A stretch of DNA of 9,371 bases, taken from the NCBI GenBank assembly GCA_045639185.1, contig JAZUCO010000056.1:1-9371 (forward strand). The letters are read 5' to 3'. Positions 1 to 6,648 of this stretch are shown here, piece after piece. Below the pieces are notes generated by a model. It was not told the origin of the DNA. It searched no databases and saw only the letters and a list, made by a program, of their open reading frames with translations. Source of the stretch: UBA1081 sp045639185 (GTDB lineage Bacteria; Bacillota; Clostridia; Oscillospirales; Acutalibacteraceae). The translations under genes were made by a program, and so were the position numbers. Within the stretch, counting starts at the first letter, position 1, and every line of letters starts with the position of its first letter.

Positions 1-1185
1 TGCAATAGCTTCTCTTTCTTCGTCAACGAGAGCCATTCTTTCTTCTACAGTCATTGTCATACCAAGAAGGATATAACCAAGCTCTTCACCGTAACGTACT
101 GTAGCTTCGATTCTGTCGAGTTCAAGACCGTCACTTGAAGCACCCTGATCTTCTGTGTATGTACCTACAGCGCCCTGAAGGAACAGGAAGTTGTAGCCAG
201 CCTTGTTGATAAGCTGTTCTGTGTAATAAACGAAGTCAGATGTACCTACTTCTGTACCGAAACCGATTGTTTCAGGATGAACACCGAAGTTTGTGATGAT
301 TGTTCCCATTGAACCGTCATCGGGAGTGAACATAAAACGATACATTTCTTCAAGCATAATGTCGGGAGCTGTACGGTCACGTACGTAGTCAGCTGCATCT
401 GTCTTTGCATATGTAAGTGTACCTGTTGTCATGCTCTCTGTTGCTTCTTTTACACACTGAACTGTCTTTTCAAGAATAATCTGGAAAAAGCTTTCATCGA
501 TTGCGGGAGCGAGGTTGTCACTCTTAACGATAGCTGCAGCAAGGTTCTTGATGATCTTGCCTGCTGTATCTGTGTAGATACCCTGAGTGTCGATACCGCT
601 GTGAACGTGTGTTGCAGAAATGTTGATGCTTACGATATCGTTTGCTGCTGCATAATCTGCAAGAGCAGCTCTGATACGCTTAACATCGCTGTTTGCAAGA
701 CCGAGACAGTCGATAGCTGCGATAGCTGTTTTGCCTCTGCCGCTGTTGTCGTCAAGGACAATAACTCTTACCTTGAGGTCGTCGATCATTTCTGTGAGCT
801 TAAGGCTTACATCATAACCGCCCTTGTAGTACTTGCCTTCATTGAAGTCTTCAGGAACGATTGATGCCTGAGCATAACCGAGGCTCCATTCAGCATTTTC
901 TGCGGGTTCGTCAAGGAATTCGCCTGAACCTGCCATAAAATTGTCACTTGTAACAGAACTCTTATCTTTGATAAGAACTGTTGCAGGGAAGAGCTTTACA
1001 AGGAATTTGAGAAGTCCTTCAACAACATTGTTGAATACATTGTTGAGAGTGTTTGCTACTGATTCCATCATGGGATTGCCTGCTGATTCTTCTGCTACTG
1101 TTGCTGCAGATGCGCCTGTAGCTGATGTGAAGAGGAGAGCGAAGCAAAGCACGAGAGAGAGGAGAGACTTTGATCTTTTTGTCAT
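1..1185 (-). CDS. Secreted neutral/alkaline ceramidase-like protein, C-terminus cut by window edge
   Basis: Translating the minus strand gives 395 residues with no stop; the gene continues beyond the left edge. Residues 1-27 are a clear signal peptide: MTKRSK, a hydrophobic stretch, then an Ala-rich cleavage region (ATGASAA), so the product is exported. The body resembles the N-terminal domain of neutral/alkaline non-lysosomal ceramidases (Pfam Ceramidase_alk). It has a strand 'VRVIVLDD', then 'INISATHVHSG' with H193 and H195 in the place of the zinc-binding HxHSG of that family, then 'ITNFGVHPETIGF' (H303), 'TSDFVYYTEQ' and 'FLFLQGAVG', which follow the family order. Family members hydrolyse the amide bond of ceramide using zinc. 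Bacterial relatives are diverse, so the true substrate may be another lipid amide. The start at 1185 is chosen because AGGAAGG lies 9 bases upstream; an ATG at 1192 is in another frame and only 2 bases from that site. Codon use matches the neighbours. The family call is from motif recognition, not a search. Confidence 0.65.
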   Translation of the reverse strand, partial: MTKRSKSLLSLVLCFALLFTSATGASAATVAEESAGNPMMESVANTLNNVFNNVVEGLLKFLVKLFPATVLIKDKSSVTSDNFMAGSGEFLDEPAENAEWSLGYAQASIVPEDFNEGKYYKGGYDVSLKLTEMIDDLKVRVIVLDDNSGRGKTAIAAIDCLGLANSDVKRIRAALADYAAANDIVSINISATHVHSGIDTQGIYTDTAGKIIKNLAAAIVKSDNLAPAIDESFFQIILEKTVQCVKEATESMTTGTLTYAKTDAADYVRDRTAPDIMLEEMYRFMFTPDDGSMGTIITNFGVHPETIGFGTEVGTSDFVYYTEQLINKAGYNFLFLQGAVGTYTEDQGASSDGLELDRIEATVRYGEELGYILLGMTMTVEERMALVDEEREAIA

Positions 1186-1194
1186 TTGTCATTA

Positions 1195-1201
1195 CCTTCC
1201 T
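1195..1201 (-). promoter_or_regulatory. Ribosome binding site of the ceramidase-like gene
   Basis: On the minus strand AGGAAGG precedes two ATGs, at 1192 (gap 2) and 1185 (gap 9). Only the second opens the long reading frame with a signal peptide, so this site fixes that start. The two ATGs are part of a 7-base direct repeat, ATGACAA twice. Confidence 0.6.
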
Positions 1202-1225
1202 GTCTTAAATAAAATATTTGAAATT

Positions 1226-1254
1226 ATTATAACATTGCATTCCTGAAAATGCAA
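1226..1254 (-). promoter_or_regulatory. Probable sigma-A promoter for the ceramidase-like gene
   Basis: Read on the minus strand, a perfect -10 box TATAAT (plus-strand 1226-1231) sits 17 bases downstream of TTGCAT (plus-strand 1249-1254), which matches the -35 consensus only in its first three bases. Predicted transcription would begin near 1219, giving a leader of about 34 bases before the start codon. The gene can therefore be transcribed independently of the membrane protein gene upstream. Confidence 0.5.
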
Positions 1255-1255
1255 T
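1234..1255. repeat. Perfect 8-bp inverted repeat overlapping the promoter (candidate operator)
   Basis: ATTGCATT (1234-1241) and AATGCAAT (1248-1255) are exact reverse complements separated by CCTGAA. The repeat covers the -35 box and most of the spacer of the promoter for the ceramidase-like gene, a usual place for a repressor site. It has no run of T on either side of the stem in the minus-strand direction, so it is a poor match to a rho-independent terminator for the gene ending at 1278. The regulator, if any, is unknown. Confidence 0.4.
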
Positions 1256-1277
1256 AGAATTTCCCAATAAAATGTAA

Positions 1278-2801
1278 TTATGCTGCTGATACTTCAGACT
1301 GTTCTGAAACTGCTTTTTTTGCTTTGTTTTTCTTGAAAACAGAAATTGTCTGAGAGAGCAGAATAACCATAAGGAACTGAAGCGCTGCGAGAGCGATAAG
1401 GTCATTCGCATTGTGCACGGAAACATTCATTGTTGCAAGGAATGCTTTGAATCTTGCGGAGTCATATAAGAACCATTCGGGGAACGGTGTGACAATGAAT
1501 GCGAATGTGAACATATATACCCAGTTTTTTGAAGAATGTTTCTTTTCTGCAAGAAGGAAAATAAGGGGTATGAAAATGAAGATTGCCGATACTGTGTTTG
1601 AAACAGAGAAAATGTTGAGAATTACATATGCCGCCGCCGCAGTTTTCTGCCACATTGCGGGGAGAGTGAACATTGCAAGGATTGCAATTGCTTCTGTCAG
1701 AATGAAAACTGCATAAACGATAACTGAATTTGTGATACCGAAGAAATGAAGCAGATTCACAATACTCATATTTCCTGCAATGAAACCTTCCGCATCAACA
1801 TTGACGAATGCTTTTACGAAAGTGAGAGCATTGCCGAAACCTGTGAAGATTGCGGGCAAAAAGAAAAGTGCAAGGAAATAACCTACGGGTTTGGCAAAGT
1901 TTATGAGTGATTTTTTGATTTCTGTTGTATCAATAAGAAGTACCGCAAAAATAAGTGTGAACGGTGTGATTGCCGCAGAAACTGCAATCGCAACCAAAGA
2001 AAGCTCTCTGAAAAGTCTCTTTTCTGCCTTGTAGAAAAGTATGAAAAGCATTGAAAGCATAAGGCTTATTGCTGAAAAATTACCTTTTTCAATGCAGAAA
2101 ATTGCAGGGTATGAAACAACCAGCAGGAAAGAAATCAATTCGTCTCTGATGTTGAGATTGTTTCTTCTAAGTACATATCTGTTCATTTTGTATGTTGCAA
2201 AAACAAGACATAGAACCATAATAAGATACATAAACATAAATGTCTGATTTCTGAGAATCTTTATTGAATCTGTGAAAGAATCGCTGTAAATGTACTGAGG
2301 AGGCAGGAACTGAGCAAGAAGATAGAACATCAGAAGTGAAAAAGGTGAGTTCTTTTCTGCCGCAAGGTAAAAATGTTGACGTCCTGCGTATTTGACGTTC
2401 AGAATATAATCTTCAAACTGGCTGAGAGGGAAGTGGCTTGAAGATTCCTGATTCATAAGGTTTGACCATGTTTCACCCTCTGTTGCAAAACCCATAGCGA
2501 GTGCTGCGATACCGAAAACAGAGAAAAAAGCAATAAATACGGTGGTCATACTCTTTGCAGTTGTTGTTTCGAGTTTTGCGCTGATTCTTTTGCCGAAAAC
2601 TGCTGCAAAAATCATTGCAATAATAAAAATGACACCTGCTGTTATTGCAGAAGGACTTGCAAAAAAGGCACTTATAATGTCTTTTATGTCGGGTGTTGCC
2701 GCCTGAGATGCAGATTCGGATATTTCACAGGCAAAACCTGTTATTGCAGATGAGAAAAAGATTGCGGTTGCTGATAAAAAAATCAAAAGGTGTTTTTTCA
2801 T
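1278..2801 (-). CDS. Polytopic membrane protein, GT-C (GT87/DUF2029-like) candidate glycosyltransferase
   Basis: 507 residues with about 12 hydrophobic spans. The N-terminus (residues 1-24) looks like a cleavable signal peptide ending in ITGFA, followed by a short polar stretch and a span at about 52-69. After a second span (about 86-105) comes a loop with 'FEDYILN' (129-135) and, further on, 'NSPFSLLMFYLLAQFLPP' (151-168). These recall the D-F-x-N-S ... Y-P-P-L pattern of clostridial GT87/DUF2029 proteins. 'EKGNFSAISLMLSMLFILF' starting at 238 recalls the GN-I/F helix of the same fold. GT87 members use polyprenyl-phosphate sugars on the outer membrane face, so a role in decorating a surface glycan is inferred. 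The tail (KKNKAKKAVSEQ) is basic and polar. The start at 2801 is chosen because AAGGAG lies 7 bases upstream; an upstream in-frame ATG at 2858 would add a charged extension ahead of the signal sequence and lacks such a site. It could also be a flippase or a membrane protein of unknown role. Confidence 0.6.
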   Translation of the reverse strand: MKKHLLIFLSATAIFFSSAITGFACEISESASQAATPDIKDIISAFFASPSAITAGVIFIIAMIFAAVFGKRISAKLETTTAKSMTTVFIAFFSVFGIAALAMGFATEGETWSNLMNQESSSHFPLSQFEDYILNVKYAGRQHFYLAAEKNSPFSLLMFYLLAQFLPPQYIYSDSFTDSIKILRNQTFMFMYLIMVLCLVFATYKMNRYVLRRNNLNIRDELISFLLVVSYPAIFCIEKGNFSAISLMLSMLFILFYKAEKRLFRELSLVAIAVSAAITPFTLIFAVLLIDTTEIKKSLINFAKPVGYFLALFFLPAIFTGFGNALTFVKAFVNVDAEGFIAGNMSIVNLLHFFGITNSVIVYAVFILTEAIAILAMFTLPAMWQKTAAAAYVILNIFSVSNTVSAIFIFIPLIFLLAEKKHSSKNWVYMFTFAFIVTPFPEWFLYDSARFKAFLATMNVSVHNANDLIALAALQFLMVILLSQTISVFKKNKAKKAVSEQSEVSAA

Positions 2802-2808
2802 CTTTCTT

Positions 2809-2814
2809 CTCCTT
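2809..2814 (-). promoter_or_regulatory. Ribosome binding site deciding the start at 2801
   Basis: AAGGAG on the minus strand, 7 bases before the ATG at 2801. It selects this start over the in-frame ATG at 2858 and places the signal-like sequence at the true N-terminus. Confidence 0.7.
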
Positions 2815-2839
2815 TTATTTTTTGGTATATCTAATCTAT

Positions 2840-2868
2840 AATTTACCACAAACCGCATCCAAAATCAA
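2840..2868 (-). promoter_or_regulatory. Weak candidate promoter for the GT87-like gene
   Basis: On the minus strand TTGATT (plus-strand 2863-2868) lies 17 bases before TAAATT (plus-strand 2840-2845). Both boxes are partial matches to sigma-A consensus. An overlapping alternative uses TATAGA at 2835-2840 as the -10 box. A promoter is expected here because the gene is divergent from the one at 2966, but the exact boxes are uncertain. Confidence 0.28.
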
Positions 2869-2900
2869 TAGTTAAAAAAATATATATAAAAATGTTTTTG

Positions 2901-2929
2901 TTGACTATTTCATATAAATGTGATATTCT
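2901..2929 (+). promoter_or_regulatory. Probable extended -10 promoter for the yfhO-rfbFGH operon
   Basis: TTGACT (2901-2906, five of six consensus bases) is followed after exactly 17 bases by TATTCT (2924-2929), with TG one base ahead of it (TGA at 2921-2923), the extended -10 signature. Transcription would begin near 2936 and read the five plus-strand genes. The preceding stretch 2873-2900 is very AT-rich (A run, then TATATATA), compatible with an UP-like element. Confidence 0.55.
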
Positions 2930-2961
2930 CTATCTGTATATTCATAATTATAAGTTTGTCC

Positions 2962-2965
2962 GGAG
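2962..2965 (+). promoter_or_regulatory. Oddly placed ribosome binding site at the YfhO start
   Basis: GGAG directly abuts the ATG at 2966 with no spacer, too close for normal initiation. It lies 9 bases from an in-frame TTG at 2975, a normal distance. Either the protein starts with TTG (three residues shorter) or the ATG is used with a weak or different signal. A stop at 2951-2953 rules out a longer protein. Confidence 0.4.
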
Positions 2966-5698
2966 ATGAATATTTTGAATCCACTGAAGAAGAAAATTGA
3001 TTGGCTGAAACTGTATCCTTATGCAGCGGGCGGTCTTCTCACAGCGGCAATCATTTTGATTGTTTATGCCGTTAACGGAATATTCCCGTTCGGCACGGGA
3101 AGTGTTGTCTGTGATGATATGGTTCAGCAGACAATATCAAATTATACATATTTCTGGGATTATCTGCACTCAGGCGGTGACAAGTCATTGCTTTTTAACT
3201 GGCAGACTGCTGCAGGTGCTCAGGTGCTTACCACAGGATTCTATATCCTGAAACCGTGGGAGATAATATTTACATTGTTATGTCCCCGTGACGGCATTGT
3301 GAACGGTATTCCTTTCCTTATCATTTTCAAAATGACAATGGCAACCGTTGCAATGATTTATTTTGTGAGAAAAGAATTCAGAGTTAATCCTTTCTGGCAG
3401 GTATTTCTCGGTATTTCATACAGTTGCAGTTCATTTATTCTTGTGTATTACACAAATATGGGCTGGATAGATGCGGCATTTATGTTTCCGTTTCTTATTG
3501 TGGCATTGCTTCATATGTTCAGAACGGGAAAGTGGCTTCCGTACTTCCTTATGCTCACATACACACTCCTGCTCTCAATATATATTTCATATATGGTTTT
3601 CCTTTTCCTGTTTTTTGTTGGATTCCTTTATCTTGCAATCGTGCAGCCCAAGGAAACAAGAAAAATGGCAATCATACGCTTCGGTGTGACATCGGTAATT
3701 TCAATTGCGGCATCGGCAGTAATAAATGTGCCGTCAATTTACTATATGTTCCGTTCAACAAGATACTCGATAAAGAGTGAAGAATCGGCACTTGATTCAA
3801 TTCTCAAGATTTTCAATACAGACACAACATATTCCACAACAAAACTTATGATAGTTATGTTGTGCTCGGCAGTTTTCTTTGCGTTCCTTATTATGATGTT
3901 TGTCAATTTCAAGGAGCACAAAAAAGCCTGCGCATTCTTCGGATTATCAGTATTATTCCTTGCTGCTCCCGTATTCTTTGAGAACATAAATCTCATATGG
4001 CACCTTGGTTCATATGTAGGTTTTCCGCTCAGATATGCATATATGCTCATTTTTATGCTCGTATGTATGGCAGCGTATGTGCTGACAAATATGCCTGACG
4101 TTGTGCATTCAATAAAGGGCAAAAAGAGTATTGCAGTTGTTATTCCCGCAGTTGTGTGTGCTGTTGCCGGTATATGTCTGCTTGTTACACGTGTGTATAA
4201 CGAAGTGACAACAGTCAGCGGTCTCAAATACAGAAAACTGCTTATCACAGATTGTGATGTATGGATTTTTGCATCATTCATTCTTCTTGCTTTATTCTAT
4301 GTAATGATTCTTTTTGTAGGATATAAAAAGATTGCATACATTCTTATGTCCTGCGTAATGCTTACAGAAATAGGACTTCTTGCAAACGTTTCTTTCGGTA
4401 TGAACTCAAATACTGAAGACAGAAGTGCAATGTACAGCCTTGATTTTGTTACAGACTCTCTTGAAATGGCGGAAGATCTGAATCTTGAAAACGATAATCT
4501 TTCAAGAATCAAGGATATGGATGTAAGACTCAACAGCAATTTCCCGATGTTCTTTGAATATCCGTCACTTGCTAATTTCACACATCTTGTTTCATCTGAT
4601 ATGACATCAACAATGGAAGCACTCGGTTATTCACAGGTATACACCCGTGTTATTGACAGTGTAGGCACACTTCTTGCTGATGCACTTCTGAATATGAAAC
4701 ACACATTCAGCGAAAAAGAGCTTGATAACTCAGAATACACTTATCTGTACGATATAGGTGACAGTCATCTTTATGAAAATAATATGACATTGCCTTTCGG
4801 TCTGATTGTTGATGATGAATTTATGAATATTGATATTGTTGAAAACAATGATGTGTTCCTTTCAAACAATCAGCTTTACACAGCACTTACAGGTGATAAC
4901 GGCAAACTGTGTACAACTCAGAATTTTACAATGGATTGTTTCAAAGGTTCTGAAGAGATGTTTACAATCCGTGTTAAAGAAAAGAGACATCTTTATCTTC
5001 ATATTGATGTTGAAAACAGCGTTGAAAACAGAGGTTCTCTCGTTGTTACCATAAACAATGAACTTGCAGACCTGAGCTACTTCGGTGATGATTCAAATTA
5101 TCCTTACCCCAACAACTTCCACAATGAACTTATTGACCTTGGTGTAAGGGAAAATGAAGAAATCAGAATTGTTATTGCTGCTATTAAAAATGTCGATTCT
5201 GACGTAAAAATCACCGTCGGCAGTTTTGATTACACAAAGCTTGAAACACTCTGCGAAATGAATAAAGACAATCACGCAGTTGTTGAAACAGGTCCCAAGA
5301 GTCTTACCGCAACGGTTAAAAACGGAAAAGCAGGCAATTATGTTTTCATTCCCGTGACTTATGACGAAGGTTGGAACTGTAAAGTCAACGGTGAAAAGAA
5401 AGATATTGCAATTGCAATGAGTTCATTTATGGCTGTTGAGCTTGAGGATGGCGAAAATGTTATTGAGATGAGTTATCTTCCCTACGGAATGAAACTCGGT
5501 ATCACCATAACAGTAATAACAGGCATTGCTGTTGCAGGCATCTATTTTATAGAAAAGAAAAAGCCTTTCAGTCAGAATGCTTCAAACGCATTCCTTAAGA
5601 TTTTTGAAAAAGTCTATTTTATCGGTATGTTATGTGCCGTTGGTATAGTATATTTAATTCCCGTGATTTTTACTGCCTATAATAATATTGTAGGTTAA
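2966..5698 (+). CDS. YfhO-family GT-C membrane protein (putative polymer glycosylation)
   Basis: 910 residues, about the usual size for YfhO proteins. A basic N-terminus (KKKIDWLK) leads into a first span at about 20-40. It is followed by the outer loop 'VVCDDMVQQTISNY' with the acidic pair D50-D51, the position of the catalytic Asp in GT-C enzymes, and 'FNWQTAAGAQ'. Some twelve or more further spans follow to about residue 475. A long extracytoplasmic region (about 480-830) ends in the family's characteristic 'YDEGWNCKVNG' (799-809) and 'ENVIEMSYLPYGMKLG', and then two last spans. In Bacillus subtilis YfhO takes part with a lipid-linked sugar synthase in glycosylating lipoteichoic acid. Here, just ahead of rfbFGH, it probably transfers or handles a lipid-linked sugar on the outer face, but substrate and acceptor cannot be read from sequence. 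It appears to be the first gene of the operon, 17 bases before rfbF. The start is uncertain (ATG 2966 or TTG 2975). Confidence 0.85.
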   Translation: MNILNPLKKKIDWLKLYPYAAGGLLTAAIILIVYAVNGIFPFGTGSVVCDDMVQQTISNYTYFWDYLHSGGDKSLLFNWQTAAGAQVLTTGFYILKPWEIIFTLLCPRDGIVNGIPFLIIFKMTMATVAMIYFVRKEFRVNPFWQVFLGISYSCSSFILVYYTNMGWIDAAFMFPFLIVALLHMFRTGKWLPYFLMLTYTLLLSIYISYMVFLFLFFVGFLYLAIVQPKETRKMAIIRFGVTSVISIAASAVINVPSIYYMFRSTRYSIKSEESALDSILKIFNTDTTYSTTKLMIVMLCSAVFFAFLIMMFVNFKEHKKACAFFGLSVLFLAAPVFFENINLIWHLGSYVGFPLRYAYMLIFMLVCMAAYVLTNMPDVVHSIKGKKSIAVVIPAVVCAVAGICLLVTRVYNEVTTVSGLKYRKLLITDCDVWIFASFILLALFYVMILFVGYKKIAYILMSCVMLTEIGLLANVSFGMNSNTEDRSAMYSLDFVTDSLEMAEDLNLENDNLSRIKDMDVRLNSNFPMFFEYPSLANFTHLVSSDMTSTMEALGYSQVYTRVIDSVGTLLADALLNMKHTFSEKELDNSEYTYLYDIGDSHLYENNMTLPFGLIVDDEFMNIDIVENNDVFLSNNQLYTALTGDNGKLCTTQNFTMDCFKGSEEMFTIRVKEKRHLYLHIDVENSVENRGSLVVTINNELADLSYFGDDSNYPYPNNFHNELIDLGVRENEEIRIVIAAIKNVDSDVKITVGSFDYTKLETLCEMNKDNHAVVETGPKSLTATVKNGKAGNYVFIPVTYDEGWNCKVNGEKKDIAIAMSSFMAVELEDGENVIEMSYLPYGMKLGITITVITGIAVAGIYFIEKKKPFSQNASNAFLKIFEKVYFIGMLCAVGIVYLIPVIFTAYNNIVG

Positions 5699-5715
5699 AA
5701 GAAAGGACAGATAAT

Positions 5716-6489
5716 ATGAAAGTTGTAATTCTTGCAGGCGGATTCGGAACAAGAATCAGTGAAGAAAGCCATCTTATCCCCAAACCCATGATTCAGATCG
5801 GCGATATGCCTATTCTCTGGCACATTATGAAGCAGTATTCTCATTACGGCTTCAATGAATTCGTTATCTGCTGCGGCTACAAACAGCACGTAATCAAGGA
5901 GTTCTTTGCAGATTATTATCTTCACAGAAGTGATATCACATTCGACTTCTCAGACAATGGTGAAATGACAGTTCACACAAACTTTTCAGAACCCTGGAAA
6001 GTAACTCTTGTTGACACAGGTCTTAACACAATGACTGGCGGCAGAGTAAAGAGAGTCAGAGAATATCTCGGTGACGAACCTTTCTTCCTCACTTACGGTG
6101 ACGGTGTTTCAGACGTTGATATCAACAAGCTTCTTGAGTTCCACAAAGCACACGGCAAAATGGCAACTCTTACAGCAATCAAAATCACAGCACGTTTCGG
6201 TGTGCTTGATATAAATGAAGAAGGTTGCATTCAGCAGTTCCGTGAAAAAACACAGCAGGACGGCGGTGTTATCAACGGTGGCTTTATGGTGCTTCAGCCT
6301 GAAATTCTTGACCTTATCGAAGGCGACTCAACTGTATTTGAAAAGTATCCTCTTGAAGAGGCTGCAAGACGTGGCGAGCTTATGGCTTACCCTCACGACG
6401 GATTCTGGCAGTGTATGGATACTCTCAGAGATAAGAATTATCTTGAAAAACTCTGGGCAGACGGCACAGCACCTTGGAAGGTCTGGTAA
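5716..6489 (+). CDS. rfbF: Glucose-1-phosphate cytidylyltransferase
   Basis: 257 residues, the normal full length. It joins alpha-D-glucose-1-phosphate and CTP to CDP-glucose and pyrophosphate (EC 2.7.7.33), the entry step to CDP-linked deoxy sugars, in the cytoplasm. The nucleotide-binding signature LAGGFGTR (6-13) and K23 in 'LIPKPM' are intact. 'YGDGVSD' (127-133) provides the metal-binding D129, and the C-terminal 'FWQCMDT' (230-236) carries a second conserved acidic residue. The 'GFWQCMDTLRDKNYLEKLW' ending and 'DVDINKLLEFHKAHGKMATLTA' region distinguish it from glucose-1-phosphate thymidylyltransferase and UTP enzymes, which it resembles in fold. AAAGGA stands 8 bases before the ATG. 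It lies 17 bases after the YfhO gene and is followed by an unusually long gap holding a repeat element, then its pathway partner rfbG. Confidence 0.95.
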   Translation: MKVVILAGGFGTRISEESHLIPKPMIQIGDMPILWHIMKQYSHYGFNEFVICCGYKQHVIKEFFADYYLHRSDITFDFSDNGEMTVHTNFSEPWKVTLVDTGLNTMTGGRVKRVREYLGDEPFFLTYGDGVSDVDINKLLEFHKAHGKMATLTAIKITARFGVLDINEEGCIQQFREKTQQDGGVINGGFMVLQPEILDLIEGDSTVFEKYPLEEAARRGELMAYPHDGFWQCMDTLRDKNYLEKLWADGTAPWKVW

Positions 6490-6504
6490 TTAAAAAACAT
6501 TTGC

Positions 6505-6579
6505 GTAGGACGGCTTGTCCTCAAGCCGCCGCAAAGTTTGATAAAATTTTAACGGCGGGATGAAGGCATTCCGCCCTAC
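6505..6579. repeat. MITE-like palindromic element (two inverted GC-rich stem-loops)
   Basis: The left arm 6505-6531 and the reverse complement of the right arm 6553-6579 match at 20 of 27 bases, both beginning GTAGG and ending CCGCCG. They are separated by a 21-base AT-rich centre (6532-6552). Each arm is itself a hairpin: CGGCTTG/CAAGCCG (6511-6517 with 6522-6528, loop TCCT), and a 9-bp stem with one G-T pair at 6554-6562 with 6567-6575 (loop AAGG). The element is far more GC-rich than its surroundings. I recall repeats of this look between genes in clostridial genomes. No transposase is encoded, and I see no clear target-site duplication. Confidence 0.65.
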
Positions 6580-6607
6580 ACTGAATCTTCGGATTTTATA
6601 AATAATT

Positions 6608-6635
6608 GTGCATTGTGCATTCTGCATTATGCATT
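6608..6635 (+). repeat. Four tandem 7-mers NTGCATT upstream of rfbG
   Basis: Four consecutive copies of NTGCATT, with first base G, G, C, A: GTGCATT, GTGCATT, CTGCATT, ATGCATT. They end one base before the ribosome binding site of rfbG. The array is too short and has no spacers, so it is not CRISPR. It may belong to the same inserted repeat complex as the palindrome 28 bases upstream, or it may be a simple repeat prone to copy-number change. Confidence 0.75.
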
Positions 6636-6642
6636 GAAAGGA
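6636..6642 (+). promoter_or_regulatory. Ribosome binding site deciding the rfbG start
   Basis: GAAAGGA, 6 bases before ATG 6649 and the same core as used by rfbF and rfbH. It rules out the longer in-frame start at 6613, whose extra residues would be encoded by the tandem 7-mers. Confidence 0.75.
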
Positions 6643-6648
6643 AATCTT

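Noticed and set aside
601..864. Plus-strand Cys-rich open frame of 87 codons
   Set aside because: Antisense shadow of the ceramidase-like gene; the Cys codons come from the reverse complement of GCA/ACA-rich coding sequence.
1185..1192. Alternative start at ATG 1192 for the ceramidase-like gene
   Set aside because: It is in another frame, which loses the signal peptide, and sits only 2 bases from the ribosome binding site.
941..1246. Plus-strand open frame of 101 codons opposite the ceramidase-like gene
   Set aside because: It is antisense to a gene with a clear signal peptide and family motifs, its own protein is low-complexity and unfamiliar, and no ribosome binding site precedes it.
1234..1255. 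Inverted repeat as a rho-independent terminator of the gene ending at 1278
   Set aside because: The stem is AT-rich with only short GC content and is followed by GTTATAATAATTTC on the minus strand, not a T run; overlap with a promoter fits an operator better.
3742..4281. Minus-strand open frame of 179 codons inside the YfhO gene
   Set aside because: Lies wholly within a strongly supported gene, has no recognisable domain and no ribosome binding site.
6505..6579. Palindromic region as a rho-independent terminator after rfbF
   Set aside because: Neither hairpin is followed by a T tract in the plus direction (CCGCAAAG and CTACACTG follow), and rfbG needs read-through; a repeat element is the better reading.
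6608..6635. Short repeat array as a CRISPR
   Set aside because: Units are 7 bases and contiguous, with no spacers and no cas genes.
6613..6648. Longer rfbG protein starting at 6613
   Set aside because: The extra residues would come from the tandem 7-mers, no ribosome binding site precedes that ATG, and GAAAGGA is perfectly placed for ATG 6649.
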